A stretch of 52,250 nt of DNA from NCBI GenBank assembly GCA_026708285.1, contig JAPOVF010000354.1:1-52250 (forward strand), given 5' to 3'. This stretch comes from Acidobacteriota bacterium (GTDB taxonomy: Bacteria > Acidobacteriota > Thermoanaerobaculia > Multivoradales > Multivoraceae). Position 1 is the first letter of the stretch, and each line of letters begins with the position of its first letter. This document shows, one piece after another, positions 25,993 to 34,649 of this stretch. A model generated the notes under the pieces. That model was not told where the DNA came from, did not search any database, and saw only the letters and a list, made by a program, of their open reading frames with translations. Position numbers and translations under genes: made by a program.

Positions 25993-26928
25993 TCACTCCC
26001 TGGCCAGCAGCCAGGCGCGCATCGTGCTCGAGACGAGATCCGCAGCCTCCAACTGGACCCAGTGGCCCACCGACGGCACCGTGACCAGGGTGTAGTCGCG
26101 GTCGATCCAGTCCCAGGTGTTCTTCAGCCCGTCCTTGTCCACCGCCGTGTCCTTCAGGCCGTGGAACTGGAGCACCGGCATCCGCAGGTTCGGCATCTCG
26201 CCGCCGCCGGCAACCTGGCCGTAGTTCGCCCGGTAGTAGTTCAGCATGCCGTCCCAGTAGGACCGCGCGAAGGCCTCCCGATAGTGGCCGGCCACCTTCT
26301 CGCCCTCGCTGGCGTAGCGGTTCAGAAGGCCTTCCGGCACCGGGCTGCCGTCCGGCTTCGACGTCGCGAAGTTCCGCGCATACTGCGTGTTCTGCCGCTG
26401 CGCTTCGGTTGCGTTCGCAATCACGTTCGCGTAGCCCTTGGGATGCGTCAGGTTGAGGATCACGAGGCGCTCGATCTTCTCCGGGTGCGTCATCGCGAAG
26501 CGCCAGGCGATCGCGCCGCCCCAGTCGTGGCCCACCAGGGTGATGGGCGCTCCGAGATCCTCGATCACGGCCGCGACGTCACCCAGGATCAACGGCATCC
26601 GGTAGTCCTCGACCCGTTTCGGCTGACCGCTCCGGTTGTATCCGCGCAGATCCATCGCCGCCGTCCGGAACTCACCCTCGAGGGCCGCCATCTGGTGTCG
26701 CCAGGAGTACCAGAGGTCCGGGAAGCCGTGAAGGAACAGGACCGGCTTGCCTTCTCCCAGGGTGACGTAGTGGATGTCGATCTCGCCGCTCTTCACCGTA
26801 TGGTGCTCGACACGGTCCCACACGTCGGCGTTCGAATCGTCGCCGGCAGCGGCAAGCGGAACCAGCACGAGGGCGAGCAGGAGCGCCGCGCACCGGGGCG
26901 CTCGGCCTGGAGCCTTGATCAGAGTCAC
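25993..26928 (-). CDS. Exported alpha/beta hydrolase (epoxide hydrolase / haloalkane dehalogenase-like)
   Basis: A 311-aa protein with an N-terminal signal peptide (cleavage near LAAAGDD, about residue 28) and an alpha/beta-hydrolase fold. The oxyanion motif is HGFPDLWYSW (67-76). The nucleophile is D135 in VGHDWGGA, an aspartate as in epoxide hydrolases and dehalogenases rather than serine. Late acid and histidine lie in GLKDTAVD and VGHWVQLE. The GTG start at 26928 is preceded by GGGAG 7 nt upstream. It overlaps the start region of the NIPSNAP lipoprotein gene (TGATG), and both products are extracytoplasmic. Substrate unknown. Confidence 0.9.
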   Translation of the reverse strand: MTLIKAPGRAPRCAALLLALVLVPLAAAGDDSNADVWDRVEHHTVKSGEIDIHYVTLGEGKPVLFLHGFPDLWYSWRHQMAALEGEFRTAAMDLRGYNRSGQPKRVEDYRMPLILGDVAAVIEDLGAPITLVGHDWGGAIAWRFAMTHPEKIERLVILNLTHPKGYANVIANATEAQRQNTQYARNFATSKPDGSPVPEGLLNRYASEGEKVAGHYREAFARSYWDGMLNYYRANYGQVAGGGEMPNLRMPVLQFHGLKDTAVDKDGLKNTWDWIDRDYTLVTVPSVGHWVQLEAADLVSSTMRAWLLARE

Positions 26929-26986
26929 TTCGGTTCTCCCTGAGGTTGAGGTCGGCGATCGTAGCAGCGGGGCGACGGCGGGTCCG

Positions 26987-27472
26987 TTACGGCACCCGCG
27001 GTTCCTCGGAGGGGGGATCTTCGAAGCGCTTGTAGTTCCTTCCGTAGTCGGGCCGGGTTCGCTTGTGGCACACGACGCACGACATGTAGACCTGCTCGTT
27101 CAGGGCGATCAGCGCTTCCAGGTCCTGGTCGAGAGCCGCCTCGTAGGCGGCCGCTCCTGCGTCGAACATCAACCGGGCGTCCCGCATCCACTGATCGCGG
27201 TCGCCCACCACGCGGCTCGGCATCATGATCAGGTTGGCCGACTCGGCCAGGAGCAGCGCCTGCGCCTGCAGCTCGTTCCACTCGACCTCGTTGGTCGGGG
27301 CCCGACTCTCGACGTACAGAATCGCGTCCGAAGCCGGGTACATGAGCTTGATCATCAGCTCGCTCATCGTGCCGATCGGCAGCGGCTCGGGAACGGCGGC
27401 CTCGTCTTCGGCTCTGGCAGTCCCGCCAGCGAGGCCCGCAATGACCACGGCGATTGCGATCTTTCCCGGCAT
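26987..27472 (-). CDS. Periplasmic mono-heme c-type cytochrome
   Basis: A 161-aa protein with a signal peptide (MPGKIAIAVVIAGLAGGTARA, cleaved near residue 21) and a single heme motif CVVCH near the C-terminus (about residue 133). C-terminal placement of the motif and the helical character fit the cytochrome c'/c556-like four-helix class. The GGGGGGAG run in front of the ATG at 27472 is a strong ribosome binding site. It is divergent from the beta-helix/diheme cytochrome pair, across a palindrome. Probably a soluble electron carrier or small gas-binding cytochrome. Confidence 0.82.
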   Translation of the reverse strand: MPGKIAIAVVIAGLAGGTARAEDEAAVPEPLPIGTMSELMIKLMYPASDAILYVESRAPTNEVEWNELQAQALLLAESANLIMMPSRVVGDRDQWMRDARLMFDAGAAAYEAALDQDLEALIALNEQVYMSCVVCHKRTRPDYGRNYKRFEDPPSEEPRVP

Positions 27473-27495
27473 GAGGTCTCCCCCCTCTCGGGGCT

Positions 27496-27508
27496 ATCAT
27501 GGCATGAT
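27496..27508. promoter_or_regulatory. Palindromic operator candidate in a divergent gap
   Basis: ATCATG-G-CATGAT is a perfect 13-nt palindrome with a one-base centre, in the 77-nt gap between the mono-heme cytochrome gene (-) and the beta-helix gene (+). The TATCAT at 27495-27500 inside it is -10-like. A regulator binding here could control both directions. No regulator gene is adjacent. Confidence 0.35.
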
Positions 27509-27549
27509 CCCGCTGGCCCAGGTAACGACCCGGAGATCGAACCCCAGTC

Positions 27550-28800
27550 ATGAAGCAAAGCATCCTCTGTACCGCCGCCTGCTTCCTCGCCCTGGTCGCC
27601 TGCGCCGAACAGGACGGGCCACTCCGCCCCGGCGCCAACGACCACAAGACCCTGCAGGAGGCCCTGCTCGTCGCCGAGCCTGGGGCCGTCATCGAACTCG
27701 GCACAGGCCGCTTCGAACTCGACGCGACCCTCTCCCTCGACGTCGAGGGCGTGACGCTTCGCGGCCAGGGCATGGACGACACGATCCTGGACTTCGCCAG
27801 CCAGGCGCCGGGCACCGGCGGCGAGGGGATTCTGGTCACGGCCGATGACTTCACGGTCGAACGTCTCGCCGTCGAGAACACGCGCGGCGACGGCATCAAG
27901 GTCGAGGGCACGACCGGCGCGGCGTTTCGCAGCGTACGGGTCGAATGGACCAACGGCCCGGACACGAACAACGGCGCGTACGGTCTCTATCCGGTCCAGG
28001 TGACGAACGTCCTGATCGAGGACAGCCGGGTACGCGGCGCCTCGGACGCGGGCATCTACGTCGGTCAGTCCGCCAACGTGGTCGTGCGGCGGAACGAGGT
28101 GTGGGAGAACGTCGCCGGGATCGAGATCGAGAACACGACCGGCGCCGACGTCTACGAGAACCGGGCCCACGGCAACACCGGCGGCCTGCTCGTCTTCTCC
28201 CTGCCGGAGCTTCCGGTCAAGGACGGCCGGGACGCGCGCGTGTACGACAACGAGATCGAGGACAACAATCTGCCCAACTTCGGCAAGGAGGGAGCGATCG
28301 TCTCCACGATTCCCGCCGGTTCGGGGGTCATCGTCATGGCCAGCGACAACGTCGAACTCTTCGGAAACCGGATCCGGAACAACCAGAACTCGAACCTGGC
28401 GGTGATCTCGTACCTCTCGACCGGGCGCGCCTACAACGATCCCGGCTACGACCCGTACACCGAAGGCATCTACATCCACGACAACGAGTTCGTCGGCGGC
28501 GGCGACGGCCCGAACGGAGCCTTCGCGGACGCGTTCGTCGAACTGGCCGGCGGCACCTTCCCGGACATCGTCTGGGACGGCGTGGTCAATCCGGGCCGGC
28601 TCGTCGATGGCGCGGTGCCGGATGAACTACGCCTCTACATCGAAGACAACGGGGACGCGGACTTCGTCAACCTCGACCTCGGGGCCGTGTTCGCGGGCGG
28701 CCAGCCGGACGTCAGCACCGATCTGGCGGCCCACCAGGGCGCGCTGCCGGCGGTGCCGCAGCCGGTCGACCTGGGGGCGGCGACCGGTGGCGCTGTGTAA
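27550..28800 (+). CDS. Right-handed parallel beta-helix lipoprotein (partner of SO2930-type cytochrome)
   Basis: A 416-aa protein with a lipoprotein-like N-terminus (FLALVAC, Cys near residue 18). A long run of beta-helix coils follows: VTLRGQGMDDTILDF, IYVGQSANVVVRRNEVWENV and IEIENTTGADVYENRAHGNT are typical of NosD/CASH-type repeats. The following gene encodes a diheme cytochrome of the SO2930 type; beta-helix and SO2930-type genes are known as recurring neighbours. Beta-helix proteins often bind polysaccharide or act as scaffolds. The 14-nt overlap with the cytochrome gene supports a joint function, which is not known. Confidence 0.85.
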   Translation: MKQSILCTAACFLALVACAEQDGPLRPGANDHKTLQEALLVAEPGAVIELGTGRFELDATLSLDVEGVTLRGQGMDDTILDFASQAPGTGGEGILVTADDFTVERLAVENTRGDGIKVEGTTGAAFRSVRVEWTNGPDTNNGAYGLYPVQVTNVLIEDSRVRGASDAGIYVGQSANVVVRRNEVWENVAGIEIENTTGADVYENRAHGNTGGLLVFSLPELPVKDGRDARVYDNEIEDNNLPNFGKEGAIVSTIPAGSGVIVMASDNVELFGNRIRNNQNSNLAVISYLSTGRAYNDPGYDPYTEGIYIHDNEFVGGGDGPNGAFADAFVELAGGTFPDIVWDGVVNPGRLVDGAVPDELRLYIEDNGDADFVNLDLGAVFAGGQPDVSTDLAAHQGALPAVPQPVDLGAATGGAV

Positions 28801-29950
28801 CCGCGGGTCTTCTGGCCCGCGGAAGACAACGCGCCGGCCGTCAGGCCGGCTCCGCTCTGGCGGCCGACTCGCGATCGCCGCGCTCGCCCTGACGGGCTGC
28901 GCGACAGGCGACGGCGGTTCAGGCGACGGACCGTTCGCCCGCTACCCGGAGACGCTCTCGGCCTGGGAGCTGTTCGTCGGCGAGCCGGCTGACCACGTCC
29001 CAGCCGCCGGCGTCGAGCCCTACGACCTGAACACCCCGCTCTTCTCCGACTACGCGCTGAAGCTCCGCTTCATCCGGTTCCCCACCGCGCCGGACGGCAC
29101 CCTTCAGCCCGCTACGTACCGTGATCCGGAGCCGTTCGCGTTCCCGGTCGGCACGGTGATCGCGAAGACCTTCGCCTACCCGGACGACTTCCGGTCCCCG
29201 GACCCGGAACTGCGGCTGCTCGAAACGAGGCTTCTCATCCACGAAGAGGACGGCTGGGTCGGACTGCCCTACATCTGGAACGAGGAGCAGACCGAAGCGG
29301 AACTGGTGATCGTCGGCGGTCCTCTCGACGTCTCGTGGGTCGACGGCAGCGGCCGGACGGTCGAGCACACCTACCGGGTGCCGAACACGAACCAGTGCAA
29401 GACCTGTCACCGCACCGACGGCGAACGGCTGCTGCCCATCGGTCCCCACGCCGCTCAGTTGAACCGCAAGTCCGTCTACGCCGACGGCGGCGAGCCCGGC
29501 CGCGCCGAGAATCAGCTAGCCCGCTGGCGGCGCCTCGGCCTGCTCGAGGACGCCCCGCCGCCAGCCGAAGCACCGCGGGCGCCGGTCTGGAACGACGCCA
29601 CGACCGGCAGCCTCGGCGAGCGCGCCCGCACCTGGCTCGACATCAACTGCGCCCACTGCCACAACCTCACGGGGAGCGGGCGCATTTCAGGACTCGACCT
29701 GCGCGCGGCCCACGACGACCGGACCCGGCTCGGCGTTTACAAGCATCCGGTCGCAGCCGGTCAGGGCACCGGCGACCGGCTCTACGGCGTGGTGCCCGGC
29801 CGTCCGGACGAGTCGATCCTCGTCTACCGGCTCGAGTCGGTCCATCCCGGCGTGATGATGCCGGAGCTCGGCCGCGGCCTCGTCGATACCGAGGCGGTCG
29901 CGCTGATCCGCCAGTGGATCGAAGAGATGGAACCCGGAACCGAAGCCTGA
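28787..29950 (+). CDS. SO2930-family diheme c-type cytochrome lipoprotein
   Basis: A 387-aa protein starting at a GTG within the end of the beta-helix gene. A basic stretch and a hydrophobic run lead to the lipobox ALTGC (Cys near residue 37), then PYDLNTPLFSDYALKLRFI, the family hallmark. Two heme motifs are visible: CKTCH (about residue 205) and CAHCH (about residue 289). The C-terminal part (DLRAAHDDRTRLGVYKHP, VMMPELGR) also fits the family. The frame stays open upstream to 28607, but those codons lie inside the beta-helix gene. Likely an outer-membrane or periplasmic electron carrier working with its neighbour. Confidence 0.85.
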   Translation: MALCNRGSSGPRKTTRRPSGRLRSGGRLAIAALALTGCATGDGGSGDGPFARYPETLSAWELFVGEPADHVPAAGVEPYDLNTPLFSDYALKLRFIRFPTAPDGTLQPATYRDPEPFAFPVGTVIAKTFAYPDDFRSPDPELRLLETRLLIHEEDGWVGLPYIWNEEQTEAELVIVGGPLDVSWVDGSGRTVEHTYRVPNTNQCKTCHRTDGERLLPIGPHAAQLNRKSVYADGGEPGRAENQLARWRRLGLLEDAPPPAEAPRAPVWNDATTGSLGERARTWLDINCAHCHNLTGSGRISGLDLRAAHDDRTRLGVYKHPVAAGQGTGDRLYGVVPGRPDESILVYRLESVHPGVMMPELGRGLVDTEAVALIRQWIEEMEPGTEA

Positions 29951-29952
29951 CC

Positions 29953-29969
29953 GCGACGTAGCGGGTCGC
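29953..29969. terminator. Weak hairpin between convergent genes
   Basis: GCGAC (29953-29957) and GTCGC (29965-29969) pair around a 7-nt loop in the 19-nt gap between the diheme cytochrome (+) and the Sco-like gene (-). Stem is only 5 bp and there is no T run; weak. Confidence 0.2.
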
Positions 29970-30626
29970 CTACTCCGACAGCACCTGCCGGGCACGGTGG
30001 AAGACCTCGTCCAGGCCGATCCGGTCCGAACCATAGTCGCCGCGGATACGGCCGCCCTGATCGACGAGGATCAGGCGCGTCGTATGCGCAACATCGACCG
30101 CGCCGTCCCACAGGATCAGTGCCTCACCCATCGGTTGTCCGAATCCGCCCTCGACCAGCGACCGCACCTGCTGCTCATCCCCGGTCACGAAACTCCACCG
30201 CTCGTCGTCGAGACCGTGATTTTGGGCGTAGTCCCTTAGTCGCTCGGGAGTGTCGTACGCGGGATCGACCGAGAAGCTCACAAGCCTGACACCACGGACG
30301 CCCTCCTGCCGGTACCTCAGTTCCAACTCGCGCAGCGACCCGGTCAACCGCGGACAGACGGCCGGGCAGCGGGTGAACAGGAAGGAGGCGACGTAGACGT
30401 CGCCCGCGAGGTCGCCGCTGCCGAAGGCCTCGTTGTTCTGGTCCACCAACCGCCACTCGGGCAACTGGCCTGCGACCGGCGGCGGATCCGGCTCGAACCG
30501 GAGCAGGGGCCGCAACGCGGGAATCAGCACGACACCGGCGAGGGCGGCCAGAAACCACGGATTCAGGAGCCGGCGGCGGGGTCGAATCCCCTCTCCTTCC
30601 GGCCTCTCTGCATCCTCCTCCAACAC
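29970..30626 (-). CDS. SCO1/SenC-family copper chaperone
   Basis: A 218-aa membrane-anchored thioredoxin-fold protein. TM lies at about 22-40. The copper motif is CPAVC in FTRCPAVCPRL, and the third ligand His is in VAHTTRLILVDQ near the C-terminus. Sco proteins deliver copper to CuA sites of cytochrome oxidase or act as thiol reductases. It is transcribed divergently from the ACIII-type operon, a common setting for Sco genes. The GTG at 30626 is preceded by GATAAT 8 nt upstream with no Shine-Dalgarno sequence between. No copper-containing oxidase gene is in the window, so its client is unlinked or unusual. Confidence 0.9.
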   Translation of the reverse strand: MLEEDAERPEGEGIRPRRRLLNPWFLAALAGVVLIPALRPLLRFEPDPPPVAGQLPEWRLVDQNNEAFGSGDLAGDVYVASFLFTRCPAVCPRLTGSLRELELRYRQEGVRGVRLVSFSVDPAYDTPERLRDYAQNHGLDDERWSFVTGDEQQVRSLVEGGFGQPMGEALILWDGAVDVAHTTRLILVDQGGRIRGDYGSDRIGLDEVFHRARQVLSE

Positions 30627-30634
30627 ACCTTGAG

Positions 30635-30640
30635 ATTATC
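30635..30640 (-). promoter_or_regulatory. -10-like GATAAT just upstream of the Sco gene (possible leaderless promoter)
   Basis: On the minus strand GATAAT (5 of 6 to TATAAT) ends 8 nt before the GTG at 30626. The intervening bases contain no clear ribosome binding site. No convincing -35 is seen. Confidence 0.35.
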
Positions 30641-30653
30641 CGGGGTAGGTCCT

Positions 30654-30682
30654 TTGACCGCCTCGATGGCACGCTGTACACT
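30654..30682 (+). promoter_or_regulatory. Sigma70-like promoter of the ACIII-type operon
   Basis: TTGACC (30654-30659) and TACACT (30677-30682) are separated by exactly 17 nt, the best -35/-10 pair seen in the window. Transcription would begin near 30689 and leave a leader of about 50 nt before the TTG at 30739. Confidence 0.5.
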
Positions 30683-30738
30683 CCGCGCGATCTCGGAGGC
30701 GAGCGGGGCTTCGTACCCTGCTTCGGGGCGCAGGAGTT

Positions 30739-31386
30739 TTGGCACAGATCTTCCCCAAGTGGACCCTCAAGGTCCCGCTGTACCTGGCGGCCGCGCTGCC
30801 TGTCGCCGGAGCCGCGGCGGTTGGCGCCGTCTGGTACTACGGTTCCCCCGAGTACACCGACGTCGGCTACCGGCCGGCGCAGCCGGTCCCCTACAGTCAC
30901 GCCCTCCATGTCGGCGAACTCGGCCTCGACTGCCGCTACTGCCACGCCTCGGTCGAAGAGTCGGCGGTGTCGAACATCCCACCGACCCAGGTGTGCATGA
31001 ACTGCCACCATGTCGCGACGCGCGAGAGCGCACTCCTCGAACCGATCCGCAAGAGCGCGGAGCAGGGCCGACCGATGCGTTGGGTGCGGATCCACAACCT
31101 GCCGGACTACGCCTTCTTCGATCACAGCGTCCACGTCGGCGCCGGCGTCGGCTGCCGGACCTGTCACGGCCCGGTCCATGAGATGGAGGTCGTGTATCAG
31201 GCCGAACCGCTGAGCATGAGCTGGTGCCTCGACTGTCATCGCGACCCGGGGCCCAATCTCCGGCCACTCGACGCCGTCACCGACATGGAGTGGATACCGA
31301 CCGGCGATCACGCTGCCTTCGCCCAGCAGGCGATCGCGGAACGTGGTCTTGCACCGCCCGAGGACTGCACGGGGTGCCACCGATGA
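30739..31386 (+). CDS. actA: ActA-like pentaheme cytochrome c subunit of alternative complex III
   Basis: A 215-aa protein with one N-terminal membrane helix (about 12-34, VPLYLAAALPVAGAAAVGAVW) and five CXXCH motifs: CRYCH, CMNCH, CRTCH, CLDCH and CTGCH. This matches ActA, the pentaheme subunit that carries electrons out of the ActB iron-sulfur chain. The TTG start begins MAQIFPKWT, the usual ActA opening, although the GGAG at 30733-30736 is only 2 nt away. The stop overlaps the ActB start (ATGA). A sigma70-like promoter lies about 60 nt upstream. Confidence 0.92.
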   Translation: MAQIFPKWTLKVPLYLAAALPVAGAAAVGAVWYYGSPEYTDVGYRPAQPVPYSHALHVGELGLDCRYCHASVEESAVSNIPPTQVCMNCHHVATRESALLEPIRKSAEQGRPMRWVRIHNLPDYAFFDHSVHVGAGVGCRTCHGPVHEMEVVYQAEPLSMSWCLDCHRDPGPNLRPLDAVTDMEWIPTGDHAAFAQQAIAERGLAPPEDCTGCHR

Positions 31387-34300
31387 GCGCGGGCAACGGC
31401 CACCGGCCGCCCAGGACCTACTGGCGGAGCCTCGAACAGGTCCGGGGCGATTCCCGGGCGACCGAGTTCCTCCACCGCGAGTTCCCACCGGATGCCTCCG
31501 AGGCGCCGGCGGAGTTGCTCGAAGACGGAATGAGCCGGCGCACCGTGCTGGCAATGCTGGGCTCAACCGCCTCCCTGGCCGGCCTGACCGGCTGCGAAGT
31601 CATCCGCCGTCCGGTGGAACACATCGTTCCCTACGTCGACGCGCCGGAAGGCATGGTTCCCGGCATACCGCTGGCCTACGCCACCACGATGCCGTTCGGC
31701 AACCGCGCCCTCGGGCTCGTCGCAGAAAGCCACGATGGCCGTCCGACGAAGGTCGAGGGCAACGAACTCCACCCGTCTTCGGGCGGCGCCTCGAGCGTCT
31801 GGGCGCAGTCCTCGATCCTCGACCTCTACGACCCGGACCGCTCGAAGACGGTGCGATTCGGTGACCAGGCGTCCTCCTGGCAGGAGTTCGTTGCCGCCTG
31901 GACCGAGGGCGACCTCGCCCCCGCCGCGGACGGTGCCGGATTGGCTGTTCTGGCCGAACCGTCTTCGTCGCCCACCATGTCGCGCCTCAAGTCGGCGCTT
32001 CTCGAGCGCTATCCCCAGGCGCGCTGGGTCACCTGGCAACCGGTCAGCGACGAGAACGCCGACCGCGGTGTCGAGTCGGAGGCCGGCGAGCACTACCACG
32101 CCCTCTTCCACCTGGAACGGGCACGGGTCCTGCTCTCCCTGGATTCCGACCTGCTGAGTACCGAGGGCGACAGCGTGCGCAACCTGCGGGGCTACTCCAG
32201 GGCCCGGCGGGCGGGCGACAACGGCTCGCGGAAGATGCTCCGGCACTACGCCGTCGACGGCGTCCACTCGCTCACGGCGGCCAACGCGGACCACCGGCTG
32301 CGGGTGCAGAGCGGTCGCGTCGCGGCCTTCGTCGCCCGACTGGGACACGCCCTCGCGGCGCAGGGCATGGAACTGCCGCTCGTGGGCGGCGCCACGGCCG
32401 CGGACATCGACGACGATTGGGTCGAGGCGGTCGCCAGGGACCTGCTCGATCACCGCGGCGCGGGCCTGATCGTCGCGGGCGATCGCCAGCCGGCGGAGGT
32501 GCACGCGGCGGTCTACGCACTGAACTCGGCACTGGGCAACGCCGGCGCGACTGTGACCTACCACAAGACGCCGGACACCGGCACTTCGAGCGCCGCCGAC
32601 CTGGCCGCGCTGGTCGCGGCGATGAACGAAGGCGCCGTCGACCGGCTGCTGGTTCTGGGAGCGAACCCGGCCTACAGCGCGCCCGCCGACCTCGGTTTCG
32701 CCGCCGCCCTCGAGCACACCGGAAGCAGCGGCGCGGTCATCCATGTCGGCACCTATCGCGACGAAACCAGCCGGTTCGCGCGCTGGCACATCCCTCTGGC
32801 CCACTACCTGGAGAGCTGGGGAGACGCGCGCACCACGGACGGCACGGCCAGCGTGGTGCAACCCCTGATCGAGCCGCTCTGGGGAGCCAGGAGCGCCCTC
32901 GAGGTTCTCGCTCTGGCCGCCCTGGGCGAGCCACGGGACGGTCGTGACCTGGTCCGCGAGACCTGGTCCGAGCTGCTCGGGCTTCCCCTCGACGACGGCG
33001 CCGAGGCGGACGCGCCGGTGCCGGCGGAGGAAGCCGCCGAGAGCGAGCCGGGGGACGGCAGCGAGGAGGCCGAAGCCCCACCCGTCGATCCCATGTCGCT
33101 GCCGTTTCCCGTCGCGCTCTCCGAGTTCGAAGTCGCCTGGCGCCGGGTGCTTCACGATGGTGTGCAGGAGGGCAGCGCCCTACCCGCCGCGGAGCTGGCC
33201 ACGGTCGCGCCGGAGGACTGCGCCGCAGCCGTTCAGGCCGCCGGCGACGCGGCCGGCCCGGGCGCTGCCGGCGAGGAGCTGGAGGTCGTCTTCCGTAGCT
33301 CGCCGGCTCTCTACGACGGGCGCTTCGCGAACAACGGGTGGCTCCAGGAACTCCCCGATCCGATCACCAAGCTGACCTGGGACAACGCGGCGCTCGTCAG
33401 CCCGGCCACCGCCGACGCGCTCGGGCTGGAGAACGAGGACCTGGTCACCGTCACCTGCGGCGAGCGGGAGCTCGAACTGCCGGTGTGGCAAGTGCCCGGG
33501 CAGGCCGACCACACGGTGACGATCGATCTCGGTTACGGCCGCGACTTCGGCGGCCGGATCGCCAGCACCGCCAACGACGAAGACCACACTCCGGGCGCGA
33601 ACGCGTATCTGCTGCGGACCTCGAACACGCTCCACTTCGGCCGCTGCTCGCTGCGGGCCAGCGGCGGCAGCTACGCCCTGGCACAGACCCAGGACCACCA
33701 CTCGATGGAAGGCCGGCCGCTGGTCAAGGAAGCGGACCTCGATTACTTCGACGAGCACCCCGACTTCGCCAATGCCCACAGCGAGAAGCCGCACGAGAAC
33801 TCGATGTGGGAGGAGTGGACCTACGAGGATTCGCCCCAGTGGGGCATGACGATCGACCTGAACGCCTGCGTCGGCTGCAACGCCTGCGTCGTCGCCTGCC
33901 AGAGCGAGAACAACGTGCCGATCGTCGGCAAGGAGCAGGTGATCGAGGGCCGGGAGATGCACTGGTTGCGCATCGACCGCTACTTCTCCGACGAGGGAGA
34001 ATCCGCCGGCATGCTCCGGGAGCTCGTCCGCGACCTCCCTGCCGAGCCGCAGACGAGCTTCCAGCCGGTGCCCTGCATGCAGTGCGAGAACGCACCCTGC
34101 GAACAGGTCTGCCCGGTCGCCGCCACGGTGCACGACAGCGAAGGCCTCAACGCAATGGTCTACAACCGCTGCATCGGCACCCGCTACTGCTCGAACAACT
34201 GCCCCTACAAGGTCCGGCGCTTCAACTACTTCAACTTCACCAAGGACACACCCGAGGTGATGAAGCTGGGCAAGAACCCGGACGTGACGATCCGCTCGCG

Positions 34301-34649
34301 GGGCGTCATGGAGAAGTGCACCTACTGCGTGCAGCGGATCAGCCGCGCCAAGGTCGACGCGAAGCAGGACGGGCGGCCCCTCGCCGACGGCGATGTGGTC
34401 ACGGCCTGTCAGCAGGCGTGTCCTGCCGAGGCGATTCGCTTCGGCGATACCACGGATGCCGCCAGCGGCGTTTCCCAGGCCAAGGCCAGCCCCCGCAACT
34501 ACAACCTGCTCGACGACCTGCACACGAAGCCGCGCACCACCTATCTGGCGAAGCTCCGGCATCCGAACCGGGAGATCACTCCGGCGCCGCCGCCGGCCGA
34601 GGATCACGGCGGCGAGGACAGCGCCGGACACGGCGAGGACGCCCACTGA
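31383..34649 (+). CDS. actB: ActB-like molybdopterin-fold/iron-sulfur subunit of alternative complex III
   Basis: A 1088-aa periplasm-facing subunit. A Tat-type signal is visible near residue 42 (MSRRTVLAMLGSTASLAGLTGC). Residues about 60-790 form the MopB-like domain, which in characterised ActB holds no molybdenum cofactor. Residues about 815-1060 are the ferredoxin-like part with cysteine blocks CVGCNACVVAC, CMQCENAPCEQVCPV, CIGTRYCSNNCP and CTYCVQRI/CQQACP, enough for four Fe-S clusters. An acidic insertion (about 580-605) carries many Glu/Ala residues. The ATG at 31383 overlaps the ActA stop, and the stop overlaps the next start by 1 nt. In ordinary ACIII the next gene is ActC (NrfD-like); here it is not. 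Confidence 0.92.
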   Translation: MSAGNGHRPPRTYWRSLEQVRGDSRATEFLHREFPPDASEAPAELLEDGMSRRTVLAMLGSTASLAGLTGCEVIRRPVEHIVPYVDAPEGMVPGIPLAYATTMPFGNRALGLVAESHDGRPTKVEGNELHPSSGGASSVWAQSSILDLYDPDRSKTVRFGDQASSWQEFVAAWTEGDLAPAADGAGLAVLAEPSSSPTMSRLKSALLERYPQARWVTWQPVSDENADRGVESEAGEHYHALFHLERARVLLSLDSDLLSTEGDSVRNLRGYSRARRAGDNGSRKMLRHYAVDGVHSLTAANADHRLRVQSGRVAAFVARLGHALAAQGMELPLVGGATAADIDDDWVEAVARDLLDHRGAGLIVAGDRQPAEVHAAVYALNSALGNAGATVTYHKTPDTGTSSAADLAALVAAMNEGAVDRLLVLGANPAYSAPADLGFAAALEHTGSSGAVIHVGTYRDETSRFARWHIPLAHYLESWGDARTTDGTASVVQPLIEPLWGARSALEVLALAALGEPRDGRDLVRETWSELLGLPLDDGAEADAPVPAEEAAESEPGDGSEEAEAPPVDPMSLPFPVALSEFEVAWRRVLHDGVQEGSALPAAELATVAPEDCAAAVQAAGDAAGPGAAGEELEVVFRSSPALYDGRFANNGWLQELPDPITKLTWDNAALVSPATADALGLENEDLVTVTCGERELELPVWQVPGQADHTVTIDLGYGRDFGGRIASTANDEDHTPGANAYLLRTSNTLHFGRCSLRASGGSYALAQTQDHHSMEGRPLVKEADLDYFDEHPDFANAHSEKPHENSMWEEWTYEDSPQWGMTIDLNACVGCNACVVACQSENNVPIVGKEQVIEGREMHWLRIDRYFSDEGESAGMLRELVRDLPAEPQTSFQPVPCMQCENAPCEQVCPVAATVHDSEGLNAMVYNRCIGTRYCSNNCPYKVRRFNYFNFTKDTPEVMKLGKNPDVTIRSRGVMEKCTYCVQRISRAKVDAKQDGRPLADGDVVTACQQACPAEAIRFGDTTDAASGVSQAKASPRNYNLLDDLHTKPRTTYLAKLRHPNREITPAPPPAEDHGGEDSAGHGEDAH

